Counted from the first letter of the stretch, positions 33,699-42,979 are shown. The stretch: 64,000 bases of DNA from Streptomyces sp. SID13726 (GCF_010548375.1 NZ_JAAGLY010000009.1:186001-250000); one strand, 5' to 3'. Notes: generated by a model not told the origin, from the sequence alone. A program made the numbers and translations.

Positions 33699-35249
33699 GT
33701 GGACGAGAGCGGCGGGAGCGGGCAGCCGCGATCCGGCACGGACAGGCCGGCCGAGCCCCACGCAGGGCCTCCGGCCCACACCACCGAACCCCACGACGGC
33801 GGGACCCGCACCGACACCGACAGCACACCGGCGGAGAGCGCCGAGCAGGGGACACCGGACCAGGCTCCGAGCGACGGCACCGAGTCCCCGGCGACGACCG
33901 GGCCCGCGCCCGAAGCCGACGGCGAGCGAGACACCGGGACCCGTCCGGCAGAGCCGACCCCCGCGGCCGACGAGAAGGACCCAGCGACCCCGCAGCCCCA
34001 CACCGCACAGCCCGGACTCGGCAGCACCCCCGACGACCACCACCGCACCCTCGCCCACTCCGGCGCCCCCAAGAACCCCCCGCCGCCCCAACCCCCGCAG
34101 CCCCGAGGCGGACTGCTCATGGGCCGCCCCTTCGGCGTGCCGGTCTACGTCGCCCCGAGCTGGTTCCTGGTCGCCGCCCTCATCACCTGGGTCTTCGGCG
34201 GCCAGCTGGACCGCGTCCTGCCGGAACTCGGCGCGGCCCGCTACCTCGTCTCCCTCTTCTTCGCGGTCGCCTTCTACGCCTCCGTGCTCGTGCACGAACT
34301 GGCCCACACCGTCGCCGCACTCCGCTTCAAGCTCCCCGTCCGCCGCATCCAGCTCCAGTTCTTCGGCGGCGTCTCCGAGATCGAGAAGGAAGCCGAGACC
34401 CCCGGCCGCGAGTTCGTGCTGGCCTTCGTCGGCCCGCTGCTCTCCCTGGTCCTCGCCGGCGTCTTCTACCTCGCCATGCTGCCCGTCGAACCCGGCACGG
34501 TCCCCGGCGTCCTGCTCGCCGGCCTGATGATCTCCAACCTCATCGTCGCCGCCTTCAACCTCCTGCCCGGCCTCCCGCTCGACGGCGGCCGCATGCTCCG
34601 CGCGGTGGTCTGGAAGATCACCGGCAAGCCCATGACCGGCACCATCGCCGCCGCATGGGTCGGCCGCGCCCTTGCCGTCTCCGTCCTGATCGGCCTCCCG
34701 CTGCTCACCCAGTCCGGGGCACTCGGCTCCACCGCCGAGGACAACGTCGGCATGGACACCGTCATGGATGCCCTGCTCGCCGCGATCCTCGCCGCCATCA
34801 TCTGGACCGGTGCCGGCAACAGCCTCCGCATGGCCCGGCTCAGGGAGCACCTGCCGGATCTGCGCGCCCGCACCCTCACCCGCCGTGCCGTCCCGGTCGA
34901 GACCGACACCCCCCTCTCCGAGGCCCTGCGCCGCGCCAACGACGCCGGCGCCCGCGCCCTGGTCGTCGTCGACGCCGAAGGCAGCCCGCTCTCCCTCGTC
35001 CGCGAGGCCGCCATCGTCGGCGTACCGGAACACCGCCGCCCCTGGGTCGCCGTCAGCGGCCTCGCCCAGGACCTCACCGACGGCATGCGCGTCTCCGCCG
35101 AACTCGCGGGCGAGGACCTCCTGGACGCTCTGCGGGCCACCCCGGCGACCGAGTACCTGGTCGTCGAGGAGACCGGCGAGATCTACGGCGTCCTGTCCGC
35201 GGCGGACGTCGAGCGGGCCTTCGTGAAGGCCATGGCCAGACCGTCCTAG
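33699..35249 (+). CDS. Site-2 protease family zinc metalloprotease with CBS domains
   Basis: This intramembrane M50 peptidase of 516 residues has a Pro/Asp/Thr/Glu-rich N-terminus of about 140 residues. Membrane segments follow with HELAH in the second and NLLPGLPLDGGRML, the aspartate-bearing third metal-ligand motif. CBS repeats occupy the C-terminal third. GTG 33699 has GAGGGG six bases upstream; a shorter start at MGRPFGV (34120) would remove the disordered tail. Such SpoIVFB-like proteases cleave membrane-bound regulators, and CBS domains may sense nucleotides. The target is unknown. Confidence 0.9.
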   Translation: MDESGGSGQPRSGTDRPAEPHAGPPAHTTEPHDGGTRTDTDSTPAESAEQGTPDQAPSDGTESPATTGPAPEADGERDTGTRPAEPTPAADEKDPATPQPHTAQPGLGSTPDDHHRTLAHSGAPKNPPPPQPPQPRGGLLMGRPFGVPVYVAPSWFLVAALITWVFGGQLDRVLPELGAARYLVSLFFAVAFYASVLVHELAHTVAALRFKLPVRRIQLQFFGGVSEIEKEAETPGREFVLAFVGPLLSLVLAGVFYLAMLPVEPGTVPGVLLAGLMISNLIVAAFNLLPGLPLDGGRMLRAVVWKITGKPMTGTIAAAWVGRALAVSVLIGLPLLTQSGALGSTAEDNVGMDTVMDALLAAILAAIIWTGAGNSLRMARLREHLPDLRARTLTRRAVPVETDTPLSEALRRANDAGARALVVVDAEGSPLSLVREAAIVGVPEHRRPWVAVSGLAQDLTDGMRVSAELAGEDLLDALRATPATEYLVVEETGEIYGVLSAADVERAFVKAMARPS

Positions 35250-35275
35250 TGGTCGGCGGCCCCTCCCGGGACCGG

Positions 35276-35281
35276 TAGGGT
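35276..35281 (+). promoter_or_regulatory. -10 element of a probable leaderless trmI transcript
   Basis: TAGGGT ends six bases before ATG 35288, so the expected transcription start falls on the start codon. No ribosome site is needed. Confidence 0.5.
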
Positions 35282-35287
35282 GTTCAC

Positions 35288-36187
35288 ATGTCCGAACCGA
35301 CCGGTGCCGCCCGCAGGCGCGGGCCCTTCAAGGTCGGGGACCAGGTTCAGCTGACCGACCCCAAGGGCCGCCACTACACGTTCACGCTCGAAGAGGGAAA
35401 GAACTTCCACACCCACAAGGGTTCCTTCCCGCACGACGAGCTGATCGGCGCACCCGAGGGCAGCGTTGTCCGCACCACCGGTAACGTCGCCTACCTCGCG
35501 CTGCGCCCCCTGCTCCCCGACTACGTCCTGTCCATGCCCCGCGGCGCCGCCGTGGTCTACCCCAAGGACGCGGGGCAGATCCTCGCCTTCGCCGACATCT
35601 TCCCCGGCGCCCGCGTCGTGGAAGCGGGCGTCGGCTCCGGCTCGCTCAGCAGCTTCCTGCTGCGCGCCATCGGCGACCAGGGCATGCTGCACAGCTACGA
35701 GCGCCGCGAGGACTTCGCCGAGATCGCCCAGCAGAACGTGGAGCGCTACTTCGGCGGCCCGCACCCCGCCTGGCAGCTCACCGTCGGCGACCTCCAGGAC
35801 AACCTGTCCGACACCGACGTCGACCGCGTCATCCTCGACATGCTCGCCCCCTGGGAGTGCCTGGAGGCCGTCTCCAAGGCGCTCGTCCCCGGCGGCATCC
35901 TGTGCTGCTACGTCGCCACCACCACGCAGCTCGCCAGGACCGTCGAGTCCATCCGCGAGATCGGCTCCTTCAACGAGCCGACCTCCTGGGAGTCGATGAT
36001 CCGCAACTGGCACGTGGAGGGCCTGGCCGTCCGCCCGGACCACCGGATGATCGGCCACACCGGCTTCCTGCTCACCGCCCGCCGCCTCGCCGACGGCGTC
36101 GAGCCGCCCATGCGCAGGCGCCGCCCCGCGAAGGGCGCCTACGGCGAGGACTACACCGGTCCCAACGCCGACGGCGGCGGTCGCTGA
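35288..36187 (+). CDS. trmI: tRNA (adenine-N1-)-methyltransferase
   Basis: TrmI methylates adenine 58 (and 57 in some species) of tRNA. The 299-residue product has an N-terminal beta domain, then SAM motif I VVEAGVGSGSLSSFLLRAIG (about residues 114-133) and the catalytic region VILDMLAPWECLEAV. The C-terminal tail is basic. It corresponds to M. tuberculosis Rv2118c. The gene has its own probable leaderless promoter 38 bases after the protease gene. Confidence 0.95.
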   Translation: MSEPTGAARRRGPFKVGDQVQLTDPKGRHYTFTLEEGKNFHTHKGSFPHDELIGAPEGSVVRTTGNVAYLALRPLLPDYVLSMPRGAAVVYPKDAGQILAFADIFPGARVVEAGVGSGSLSSFLLRAIGDQGMLHSYERREDFAEIAQQNVERYFGGPHPAWQLTVGDLQDNLSDTDVDRVILDMLAPWECLEAVSKALVPGGILCCYVATTTQLARTVESIREIGSFNEPTSWESMIRNWHVEGLAVRPDHRMIGHTGFLLTARRLADGVEPPMRRRRPAKGAYGEDYTGPNADGGGR

Positions 36188-36410
36188 CCGCCGTACCCGA
36201 TCAGTCAACGTGCGGGCGCCACGGCCGCGTTCCCGGAACCCCTCCGGAACTCGACCGCGGCGCCCTTCTGTTGGCACCGGGCCGCAAACCGGACATTCCC
36301 GACGGGGTACGTCCGTGACCTCGGACCCCGCCGTTCCCCCGACCTGTGACGTGTGGCACCATGCTGGCCACCCACCCCCACCGGCACAGCCCTCACAGGA
36401 GACGCTCCTA

Positions 36411-36986
36411 GTGCAGCAATCCGCCGTCCCGGAACTGGCACACACGCACACCCGTCCGATCCACTGGGTCGCCACCGCCACCGCCGTGGCGGGAGTCGTG
36501 GCCCTCTCGTCGGTACTCCAGCCCCATCCGGCGACCGCGGCCCAGGCGGCCGGCCCCGAAAGCAGAACCGCCCCCGCCGTGACGACGGCCCCGGACCCCG
36601 CGGACGTGCACTTCCCGCTCGACTGCGGCCCGGTGAAGGCGAAGATCCAGAAGCGGGTCTCCGGAGACCTCGACGGCGACGGACGGCCGGAAACAGTCGT
36701 AGTGGTGCACTGCGACGCCCCCATGGGCACCCCGCCCGACGCCATCTACGTCATCACGCGCGCGAAGGACTCGACACCGCGCGTGGTCGCCACCCTGCTG
36801 ACCACCAAGACCCGCAACACCGTGACCGACTTCACGGTGAGCGACGGAGCCGTCCTCGCGACACTGCTCGGCTACTCGACGTCGGACGTGCCCAGTTGCT
36901 GCCCCGACGTCAAGGACAAGGCGAAGTGGCAGTGGAAGGACGGCACGTTCCTCCGCTCCACCCCGGCCGGTACGCACAGCGTCTGA
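36411..36986 (+). CDS. Secreted or membrane-anchored protein of unknown function
   Basis: I do not recognise the family. The 191-residue product starts at GTG 36411, nine bases after AGGAG. A hydrophobic segment (WVATATAVAGVVALSSVL) followed by ATAAQAA looks like a signal peptide. The mature part contains GDLDGDGRPE, an acidic loop resembling FG-GAP or dockerin calcium sites, and four cysteines including an adjacent CC pair, suggesting disulfides outside the cell. It lies between trmI and the ferredoxin gene. Confidence 0.78.
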   Translation: MQQSAVPELAHTHTRPIHWVATATAVAGVVALSSVLQPHPATAAQAAGPESRTAPAVTTAPDPADVHFPLDCGPVKAKIQKRVSGDLDGDGRPETVVVVHCDAPMGTPPDAIYVITRAKDSTPRVVATLLTTKTRNTVTDFTVSDGAVLATLLGYSTSDVPSCCPDVKDKAKWQWKDGTFLRSTPAGTHSV

Positions 36987-37043
36987 CCGAAGCGATCACA
37001 TCTGTGCGTAAACGGACAGTAGTCACGCAGCGTGCATTTCCGG

Positions 37044-37346
37044 TCACTCCGCGTCGGGCCCGTAGACCTCTCGCCTGTCCGAAACTCGACGTACATGGAT
37101 GCACTCGCCCGGACATTCCTTCACGGAGTCGACCACATCGGTGAGGAGCGGCAGCGGCACGGGCGTTGTGGCACCCGGGCCCTGGAGCAGCTCGTCGTCG
37201 GCGCCCTTCACATACGCCAGACCGTCGATGTCCAGCTCGAACACCTCCGGCGCGTACTGCGCGCAGATGCCGTCGCCGGTACAGAGGTCCTGGTCGATCC
37301 AGACCTCCAGCGCCTCGCCGCCGCCGCCCCCGGCCTCCTGCTGCAC
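37044..37346 (-). CDS. Single-cluster ferredoxin
   Basis: This 100-residue small ferredoxin has CTGDGIC near residues 22-28 and CPGEC near residues 78-82, the spacing of 3Fe-4S or 4Fe-4S electron-transfer ferredoxins found in Streptomyces. The GTG start has AGGAGA seven bases upstream. No P450 or reductase gene is adjacent; it is divergent from arc. The redox partner is unknown. Confidence 0.9.
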   Translation of the reverse strand: MQQEAGGGGGEALEVWIDQDLCTGDGICAQYAPEVFELDIDGLAYVKGADDELLQGPGATTPVPLPLLTDVVDSVKECPGECIHVRRVSDRREVYGPDAE

Positions 37347-37596
37347 GATCGTCTCTCCTGCCGTTTACGCACCGAGCCGAACGGGAATCCGGCCAGCTCT
37401 GACGGGTGTTGAACACTTCGACCCTACCGTCGGCAGCTTTCCAATCATGTTCGGTGGGTATTCCCCTGGCGTGAGGGAGAGCGCAAGGGTGAAGATCGGA
37501 CACACCTCGACAGTCTTTGTGATCTAGGGGTTTCAATCGACACCCACCCAGGTAGGGTCTGGAAGCGTCCAGCTCCCCTTGGAGGAGGTGAGGACC

Positions 37597-39363
37597 GTGG
37601 CAGCCCACGACGACGACATGAACCGCGGCATCCGCCCGGGACGAGGGTCCGACGACCCGGCCGGGCAGATTGCCTACCTTGAGCAGGAGATCGCCGTCCT
37701 GCGGCGCAAGCTCGCCGACTCTCCGCGACACACGAGGATTCTCGAAGAGCGGATCGTCGAGCTGCAGACCAACCTGGCCGGCGTGTCCGCCCAGAACGAG
37801 CGACTCGCCAACACACTCCGTGAGGCCCGCGACCAGATCGTGGCCCTCAAGGAAGAGGTCGACCGGCTCGCCCAGCCCCCGGCTGGCTTCGGAGTCTTCC
37901 TCACGGCGAACGAGGACGGCACAGCCGACATCTTCACCGGCGGCCGCAAACTGCGGGTGAACGTCAGCCCGAGCGTCGACCTCGAAGAGCTCAGGCGTGG
38001 CCAGGAAGTGATGCTCAACGAAGCTCTCAACGTGGTCGAGGCCATGGAGTACGAGAGCGTCGGCGACATCGTCACCCTCAAGGAGATCCTCGAGGACGGC
38101 GAGCGCGCCCTGGTGCAGGGGCACACCGACGAGGAGCGGGTGGTACGGCTCGCCGAACCACTCCTCGACGTCACCATCCGCCCCGGCGACGCCCTGCTCC
38201 TCGAACCGCGCTCCGGTTACGTCTACGAGGTCGTCCCCAAGAGCGAGGTCGAGGAACTCGTCCTCGAAGAGGTCCCCGACATCGGCTACGAGCAGATCGG
38301 CGGACTCGGCGGCCAGATCGAGGCCATCCGCGACGCGGTCGAGCTGCCGTACCTCTACCCGGACCTGTTCAAGGAGCACGAACTGCGGCCGCCCAAGGGC
38401 GTCCTGCTCTACGGACCCCCCGGATGCGGTAAGACGCTCATCGCCAAGGCCGTCGCCAACTCGCTGGCCAAGAAGGTCGCCGAAGTCACCGGCCAGGCCC
38501 AGGGCAAGAGCTTCTTCCTCAACATCAAGGGCCCCGAACTCCTCAACAAGTACGTCGGCGAGACCGAGCGGCAGATCCGCCTCGTCTTCCAGCGCGCCAG
38601 GGAGAAGGCCTCCGAGGGCACCCCCGTCATCGTCTTCTTCGACGAGATGGAATCCCTCTTCCGCACCCGCGGCTCCGGTGTCAGCTCGGACGTGGAGAAC
38701 ACCATCGTCCCGCAGCTGCTCGCCGAGATCGACGGTGTCGAAGGCCTCCAGAACGTGGTCGTGATCGGCGCCTCCAACCGCGAGGACATGATCGACCCCG
38801 CCATCCTGCGCCCCGGCCGGCTCGACGTGAAGATCAAGATCGAGCGTCCCGACGCCGAAGCGGCCAAGGACATCTTCGGCAAGTACCTCACCGAACGCCT
38901 CCCGCTGCACTCCGACGACCTCGGCGAGCACGGCGGCAGCAAGACCACCACCGTCCAGAGCATGATCCAGACGGCCGTGGAACACATGTACGCCGAATCC
39001 GAGGAAAACCGCTTCCTGGAAGTCACCTACGCCAACGGCGACAAGGAAGTCCTCTACTTCAAGGACTTCAACTCCGGCGCCATGATCGAGAACATCGTGG
39101 GCCGCGCCAAGAAAATGGCGATCAAGGACTTCCTCGACCACAACGCCAAGGGCCTCCGGGTCTCCCATCTCCTCCAGGCCTGCGTGGACGAGTTCAAGGA
39201 GAACGAAGACCTGCCCAACACCACCAACCCGGACGACTGGGCCCGCATCTCCGGAAAGAAGGGCGAACGGATCGTCTACATCCGTACCCTCATCACCGGA
39301 AAGCAGGGCGCCGACACCGGACGCTCCATCGACACGGTGGCGAACACCGGTCAGTACCTGTAA
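37597..39363 (+). CDS. arc: Proteasome-associated AAA ATPase (ARC/Mpa)
   Basis: This ring ATPase recognises pupylated proteins, unfolds them and feeds them to the 20S proteasome. The 588-residue product has an N-terminal coiled coil (about residues 20-95) that binds Pup, then OB domains. The AAA module has GPPGCGKT (273-280) and Walker B VIVFFDE (Asp349-Glu350). The C-terminal end GQYL is the proteasome-docking tail. I chose GTG 37597, eight bases after GGAGGAGG. It begins the Pup-proteasome locus. Confidence 0.97.
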   Translation: MAAHDDDMNRGIRPGRGSDDPAGQIAYLEQEIAVLRRKLADSPRHTRILEERIVELQTNLAGVSAQNERLANTLREARDQIVALKEEVDRLAQPPAGFGVFLTANEDGTADIFTGGRKLRVNVSPSVDLEELRRGQEVMLNEALNVVEAMEYESVGDIVTLKEILEDGERALVQGHTDEERVVRLAEPLLDVTIRPGDALLLEPRSGYVYEVVPKSEVEELVLEEVPDIGYEQIGGLGGQIEAIRDAVELPYLYPDLFKEHELRPPKGVLLYGPPGCGKTLIAKAVANSLAKKVAEVTGQAQGKSFFLNIKGPELLNKYVGETERQIRLVFQRAREKASEGTPVIVFFDEMESLFRTRGSGVSSDVENTIVPQLLAEIDGVEGLQNVVVIGASNREDMIDPAILRPGRLDVKIKIERPDAEAAKDIFGKYLTERLPLHSDDLGEHGGSKTTTVQSMIQTAVEHMYAESEENRFLEVTYANGDKEVLYFKDFNSGAMIENIVGRAKKMAIKDFLDHNAKGLRVSHLLQACVDEFKENEDLPNTTNPDDWARISGKKGERIVYIRTLITGKQGADTGRSIDTVANTGQYL

Positions 39364-39373
39364 GAACCAGGGC

Positions 39374-39416
39374 GGCTGCGGGTGCCCTCACCGGGTACCC
39401 GCAGCCGACTGTTTTT
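39374..39416 (+). terminator. Intrinsic terminator after arc
   Basis: GGCTGCGGGTGCCC pairs with GGGTACCCGCAGCC (one G-U) over loop TCACC, followed by GACTG and a run of five T. It is the most classical terminator in the window. Confidence 0.93.
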
Positions 39417-39450
39417 CAGGCAACTAACCGGAACAAAGGCGAGCAAGGCA

Positions 39451-39612
39451 ATGACGCAAATGATCTCCCCACCAGCGCAGAGCCGTTCTAGGCTCTTCGG
39501 TACCGCCGAGTCGCGCAGTGCGGGGACGGGCACCGCACACGCACCGGAGCGCCAGCGGTACTTGAGCGCCGCCCCCGACCGAGGGCGCCGCCGGGCAAGG
39601 AGGGCCGCATGA
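39451..39612 (+). CDS. Possible small ORF overlapping the dop start (53 aa)
   Basis: An ATG frame begins after AAAGGCGAGCAAGG and ends with a TGA that overlaps the dop ATG (ATGA, 39609-39612). The product is Ser/Arg/Ala-rich and basic, with no recognisable domain and only moderately GC-biased third positions. A possible -10 for dop (TAGGCT, about 39490) lies inside it. It may be a coupling ORF or simply untranslated leader. Confidence 0.25.
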   Translation: MTQMISPPAQSRSRLFGTAESRSAGTGTAHAPERQRYLSAAPDRGRRRARRAA

Positions 39613-41120
39613 CCGTACGGCGAGTAATGGGCATCGAGACGGAGTACGGGATCTCCGTCCCCGGCCACCCCAACGCCAATGCCATGCTCACCTCGTCCCA
39701 GATCGTCAACGCCTACGCGGCGGCGATGCACCGGGCCCGCCGGGCCCGCTGGGACTTCGAGGAGGAGAACCCGCTCCGGGACGCGCGGGGCTTCGACCTC
39801 GCCCGCGAAGCCGCCGACTCCAGCCAGCTCACCGACGAGGACATCGGCCTCGCCAACGTCATCCTCACCAACGGCGCACGGCTCTACGTCGACCACGCAC
39901 ACCCCGAATACAGCGCACCCGAGGTCACCAACCCGCGCGACGCCGTCCTCTGGGACAAGGCCGGCGAACGCATCATGGCCGAGGCCGCCGAACGAGCCGC
40001 ACAGCTCCCCGGCGCCCAGCCCATCCACCTCTACAAGAACAACACCGACAACAAGGGCGCCTCCTACGGCACACACGAGAACTACCTGATGAAGCGGGAG
40101 ACCCCCTTCTCGGACATCGTGCGCCACCTCACGCCCTTCTTCGTCTCCCGCCAGGTCGTCACCGGCGCCGGCCGCGTCGGCATCGGCCAGGACGGCCACG
40201 AACACGGCTTCCAGCTCAGCCAGCGCGCCGACTACTTCGAGGTCGAGGTCGGCCTGGAGACGACACTCAAGCGCCCGATCATCAACACCCGCGACGAACC
40301 CCACGCCGACGCCGAGAAGTACCGCCGCCTGCACGTGATCATCGGCGACGCGAACCTCTCCGAGATCTCGACATACCTCAAGCTGGGCACGACCGCCCTC
40401 GTCCTGTCCATGATCGAGGACGGCTTCATCGCCGTGGACCTGGCCGTGGACCAGCCCGTCCGCACCCTCCACCAGGTCTCCCACGACCCCACACTCCAGC
40501 GCCTCGTCACCCTCCGCAGCGGCCGCACACTCACCGCGGTACAGCTCCAGATGGAGTACTTCGAGCTCTCCCGCAAATACGTCGAGGAACGCTTCGGCGC
40601 CGATGCGGACGAACAGACCAAGGACGTCCTCGCCCGCTGGGAGGACACCCTCAACCGCCTGGAGAACGACCCCATGAGCCTCGCCGGCGAACTCGACTGG
40701 GTCGCCAAGCGAGAACTCATGGAGGGCTACCGGCGCCGCGACGGCCTCGACTGGGACGCCGCCAAGCTCCACCTCCTCGACCTCCAGTACGCCGACGTAC
40801 GCGCCGAGAAGGGCCTCTACAACCGTCTCGTCGCCCGCGGCCGCATGAAGCGCCTCCTGGACGAGCAGGACGTCGAGAGGGCCTGTACCAAGCCGCCGGA
40901 GGACACCCGCGCGTACTTCCGCGGACGGTGCCTGGAGCAGTACGCCGACGACGTCGCCGCGGCCTCCTGGGACTCCGTGATCTTCGACCTGCCCGGGCGG
41001 GACTCCCTCCAGCGGGTCCCAACCCTCGAACCGCTTCGCGGAACGCGAAATCACGTCAAGGAGCTCCTTGACCGCTGTCGTACGGCAGAAGACCTGGTCA
41101 GGGTGCTGTCGGGCGGCTGA
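39609..41120 (+). CDS. dop: Deamidase/depupylase of Pup
   Basis: Dop removes Pup from substrates and, where needed, deamidates the Pup C-terminus. The 503-residue carboxylate-amine-ligase-like protein has N-terminal GIETEYGISVPGH, the Dop-type insert after residue 45, KNNTDNKGASYGTHENYL, and RPIINTRDEPHAD. It parallels PafA but is longer. AAGGAGG lies five bases before the ATG. It is separated from arc by a terminator and followed by pup. Confidence 0.96.
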   Translation: MTVRRVMGIETEYGISVPGHPNANAMLTSSQIVNAYAAAMHRARRARWDFEEENPLRDARGFDLAREAADSSQLTDEDIGLANVILTNGARLYVDHAHPEYSAPEVTNPRDAVLWDKAGERIMAEAAERAAQLPGAQPIHLYKNNTDNKGASYGTHENYLMKRETPFSDIVRHLTPFFVSRQVVTGAGRVGIGQDGHEHGFQLSQRADYFEVEVGLETTLKRPIINTRDEPHADAEKYRRLHVIIGDANLSEISTYLKLGTTALVLSMIEDGFIAVDLAVDQPVRTLHQVSHDPTLQRLVTLRSGRTLTAVQLQMEYFELSRKYVEERFGADADEQTKDVLARWEDTLNRLENDPMSLAGELDWVAKRELMEGYRRRDGLDWDAAKLHLLDLQYADVRAEKGLYNRLVARGRMKRLLDEQDVERACTKPPEDTRAYFRGRCLEQYADDVAAASWDSVIFDLPGRDSLQRVPTLEPLRGTRNHVKELLDRCRTAEDLVRVLSGG

Positions 41121-41275
41121 AGGGGTACCCGGGCCGGGTGCTCCCACAGGGTGGAAAACCTGGCCAGAGGGAATCATCGAGATGGCCCCCGTACGTTGTA
41201 GGAACTGCGGGGCCGATGTCAGTCCCTGCAAGTAGGGTCTGATCAAGAACGTCGAACCGAGCGGGGTGAGGGGTT

Positions 41276-41494
41276 ATGGCGACCAAGGACACCGGCGGCG
41301 GACAGCAGAAGGCCACGCGCAACACCGAGGAGGTCGAGGAGCAGAGCGCGGAAGCGCAGGGTTCCGAGGACCTCAAGGAGCGCCACGAGAAGCTGAGCGA
41401 CGACGTGGACTCCGTCCTGGACGAGATCGACGATGTCTTGGAGGAGAACGCGGAGGACTTCGTGCGGTCATTCGTTCAGAAAGGCGGCGAATAG
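41276..41494 (+). CDS. pup: Prokaryotic ubiquitin-like protein Pup
   Basis: Pup is a 72-residue disordered modifier attached to lysines by PafA. Features are the N-terminal MATKDTGGGQQK, a central helical Mpa-binding stretch (EDLKERHEKLSDDVDSVLDEID), and the C-terminal FVQKGGE. The last residue is already Glu, so deamidation by Dop should not be needed before ligation. GAGGGG precedes the ATG. TAGGGT at 41233-41238 is a possible -10. Confidence 0.97.
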   Translation: MATKDTGGGQQKATRNTEEVEEQSAEAQGSEDLKERHEKLSDDVDSVLDEIDDVLEENAEDFVRSFVQKGGE

Positions 41495-41521
41495 CCTTCG
41501 AATCGAAGGCTACGGGGGTCG

Positions 41522-42121
41522 TTGAACTTGGCAAGCGAAGAGAACGGGAAGTGCTGCGTGCGGTGCGGCGAGACCAAGCCGTACGCAGCCTTCGCCCGCA
41601 GGCGGTCCAACCTGGATGGTCTGCAGCGGCACTGCCGGGACTGTGCATCGGACTATCACCGCGCGCGTCAGGAGAGTTTGGGGCGGAAGGTTCGCCCGAA
41701 AGCGGATGTCCCCGAGGGGCACAAGCTGTGCCTGAAGTGCGGCGAGGTCAAGCCGTGGAGCGAATGGCACCGCAACGCGACCGCCTCGGACGGGTTATCG
41801 ACACGCTGCAAGGAGTGCCGGGCCGCCGAAGGCCGGGCGGGTCACCTGAAGCGCCACTACGGCCTCACCGAAGCCCAGCGTGACGAGATGGTCGCCTCTC
41901 AGATGGGGCTCTGCGTTATCTGCCTGACGGCTCCGGCCGTGCATGTGGATCACTGCCACAAGACGGGTAGGGTCCGAGGCGTACTGTGCTTCAACTGCAA
42001 TTCGGCCATCGGCAAGTTGGGGGATGACCCCGACGCCGTCCGTCGGGCCGCCGCTTACCTGGAAGGAATCGCGTGGAAGCCAACACTCGTAGCACCGGGC
42101 GTCTACCAGCTGCCTTCCTGA
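41522..42121 (+). CDS. HNH / endonuclease VII-type nuclease
   Basis: The 199-residue protein has two CxxC-type zinc pairs in the N-terminal half (CVRCGETKPY...CRDC and CLKCGEVKPW...CKEC). A C-terminal treble-clef endonuclease VII domain follows, CVIC...HVDHCHKTGRVRGVLCFNCNSAIG. The start is TTG at 41522 or 41528; the latter is nine bases after GGGGG. The 3' end overlaps prcB by 49 bases in another frame. It sits inside the pup-prcBA operon, an arrangement I recall from other Streptomyces. The role is unknown; a domesticated phage or homing nuclease is possible. Confidence 0.88.
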   Translation: MNLASEENGKCCVRCGETKPYAAFARRRSNLDGLQRHCRDCASDYHRARQESLGRKVRPKADVPEGHKLCLKCGEVKPWSEWHRNATASDGLSTRCKECRAAEGRAGHLKRHYGLTEAQRDEMVASQMGLCVICLTAPAVHVDHCHKTGRVRGVLCFNCNSAIGKLGDDPDAVRRAAAYLEGIAWKPTLVAPGVYQLPS

Positions 42122-42918
42122 CGCCTGGGTCGTCGTCCTTCATGGACTTCTTGTCCGAGCATCAGCCGGAGATGCTGCCGGGGAACCGGCAACTGCCGCC
42201 CACGCAGGGCGTGATCGAGGCGCCGCACGGGACGACCATCGTGGCCGTCACGTTTCCCGGTGGTGTGGTGCTCGCGGGTGACCGCCGGGCGACCATGGGG
42301 AATGTCATCGCGCAGCGGGACATCGAGAAGGTGTTCCCGGCGGACGAGTACTCCGCGGTGGGCATCGCCGGCACCGCGGGTCTCGCCGTGGAGATGGTGA
42401 AGCTGTTCCAGCTGGAGCTGGAGCACTTCGAGAAGGTCGAGGGGGCGCAGCTCTCGCTGGAGGGCAAGGCGAACCGGCTGTCGACCATGATTCGTTCCAA
42501 CCTCGGCATGGCCATGCAGGGGCTTGCGGTGGTGCCGCTCTTCGCGGGGTACGACGTCGATCGCGACCGGGGCCGGATCTTCTCGTACGACGTCACGGGC
42601 GGCCGTTCCGAGGAGCACAACTTCGCCGCCACCGGTTCGGGCTCGATCTTCGCGCGCGGGGCGATGAAGAAGCTGTTCCGCGGCGATCTGACGGAGGAGC
42701 AGGCCACCACGCTGGTGGTGCAGGCTCTGTACGACGCGGCTGACGACGACTCGGCGACCGGTGGTCCCGATGTCGCCCGCCGGATCTACCCGATCGTCAC
42801 CGTGATCACCGAGGACGGTTTCCGTCGGCTCACCGAGGACGAGTCCTCCGAGATCGCCCGGTCGATCCTGGCGCGGCGGCTCGAGCAGCCCGACGGCCCG
42901 CGGGCCGCGCTGCTCTAG
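42073..42918 (+). CDS. prcB: 20S proteasome beta subunit
   Basis: PrcB is the proteolytic subunit, matured by removal of a propeptide. The 281-residue precursor has a 53-residue propeptide ending in HG, exposing Thr54 (TTIVAVTFPGGVVLAGDRRATMG) as the catalytic nucleophile. The conserved Asp/Arg region and TGSGSIFARG are present. The GTG start follows GGAAGGA and lies within the 3' end of the HNH gene, so the two may be translationally coupled. Confidence 0.97.
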   Translation: MEANTRSTGRLPAAFLTPGSSSFMDFLSEHQPEMLPGNRQLPPTQGVIEAPHGTTIVAVTFPGGVVLAGDRRATMGNVIAQRDIEKVFPADEYSAVGIAGTAGLAVEMVKLFQLELEHFEKVEGAQLSLEGKANRLSTMIRSNLGMAMQGLAVVPLFAGYDVDRDRGRIFSYDVTGGRSEEHNFAATGSGSIFARGAMKKLFRGDLTEEQATTLVVQALYDAADDDSATGGPDVARRIYPIVTVITEDGFRRLTEDESSEIARSILARRLEQPDGPRAALL

Positions 42919-42979
42919 CCGACGGACCGGTTCTTACAGGGTGATCGCAGTGACTTCCACAGAAAGGGACGGATAACCG

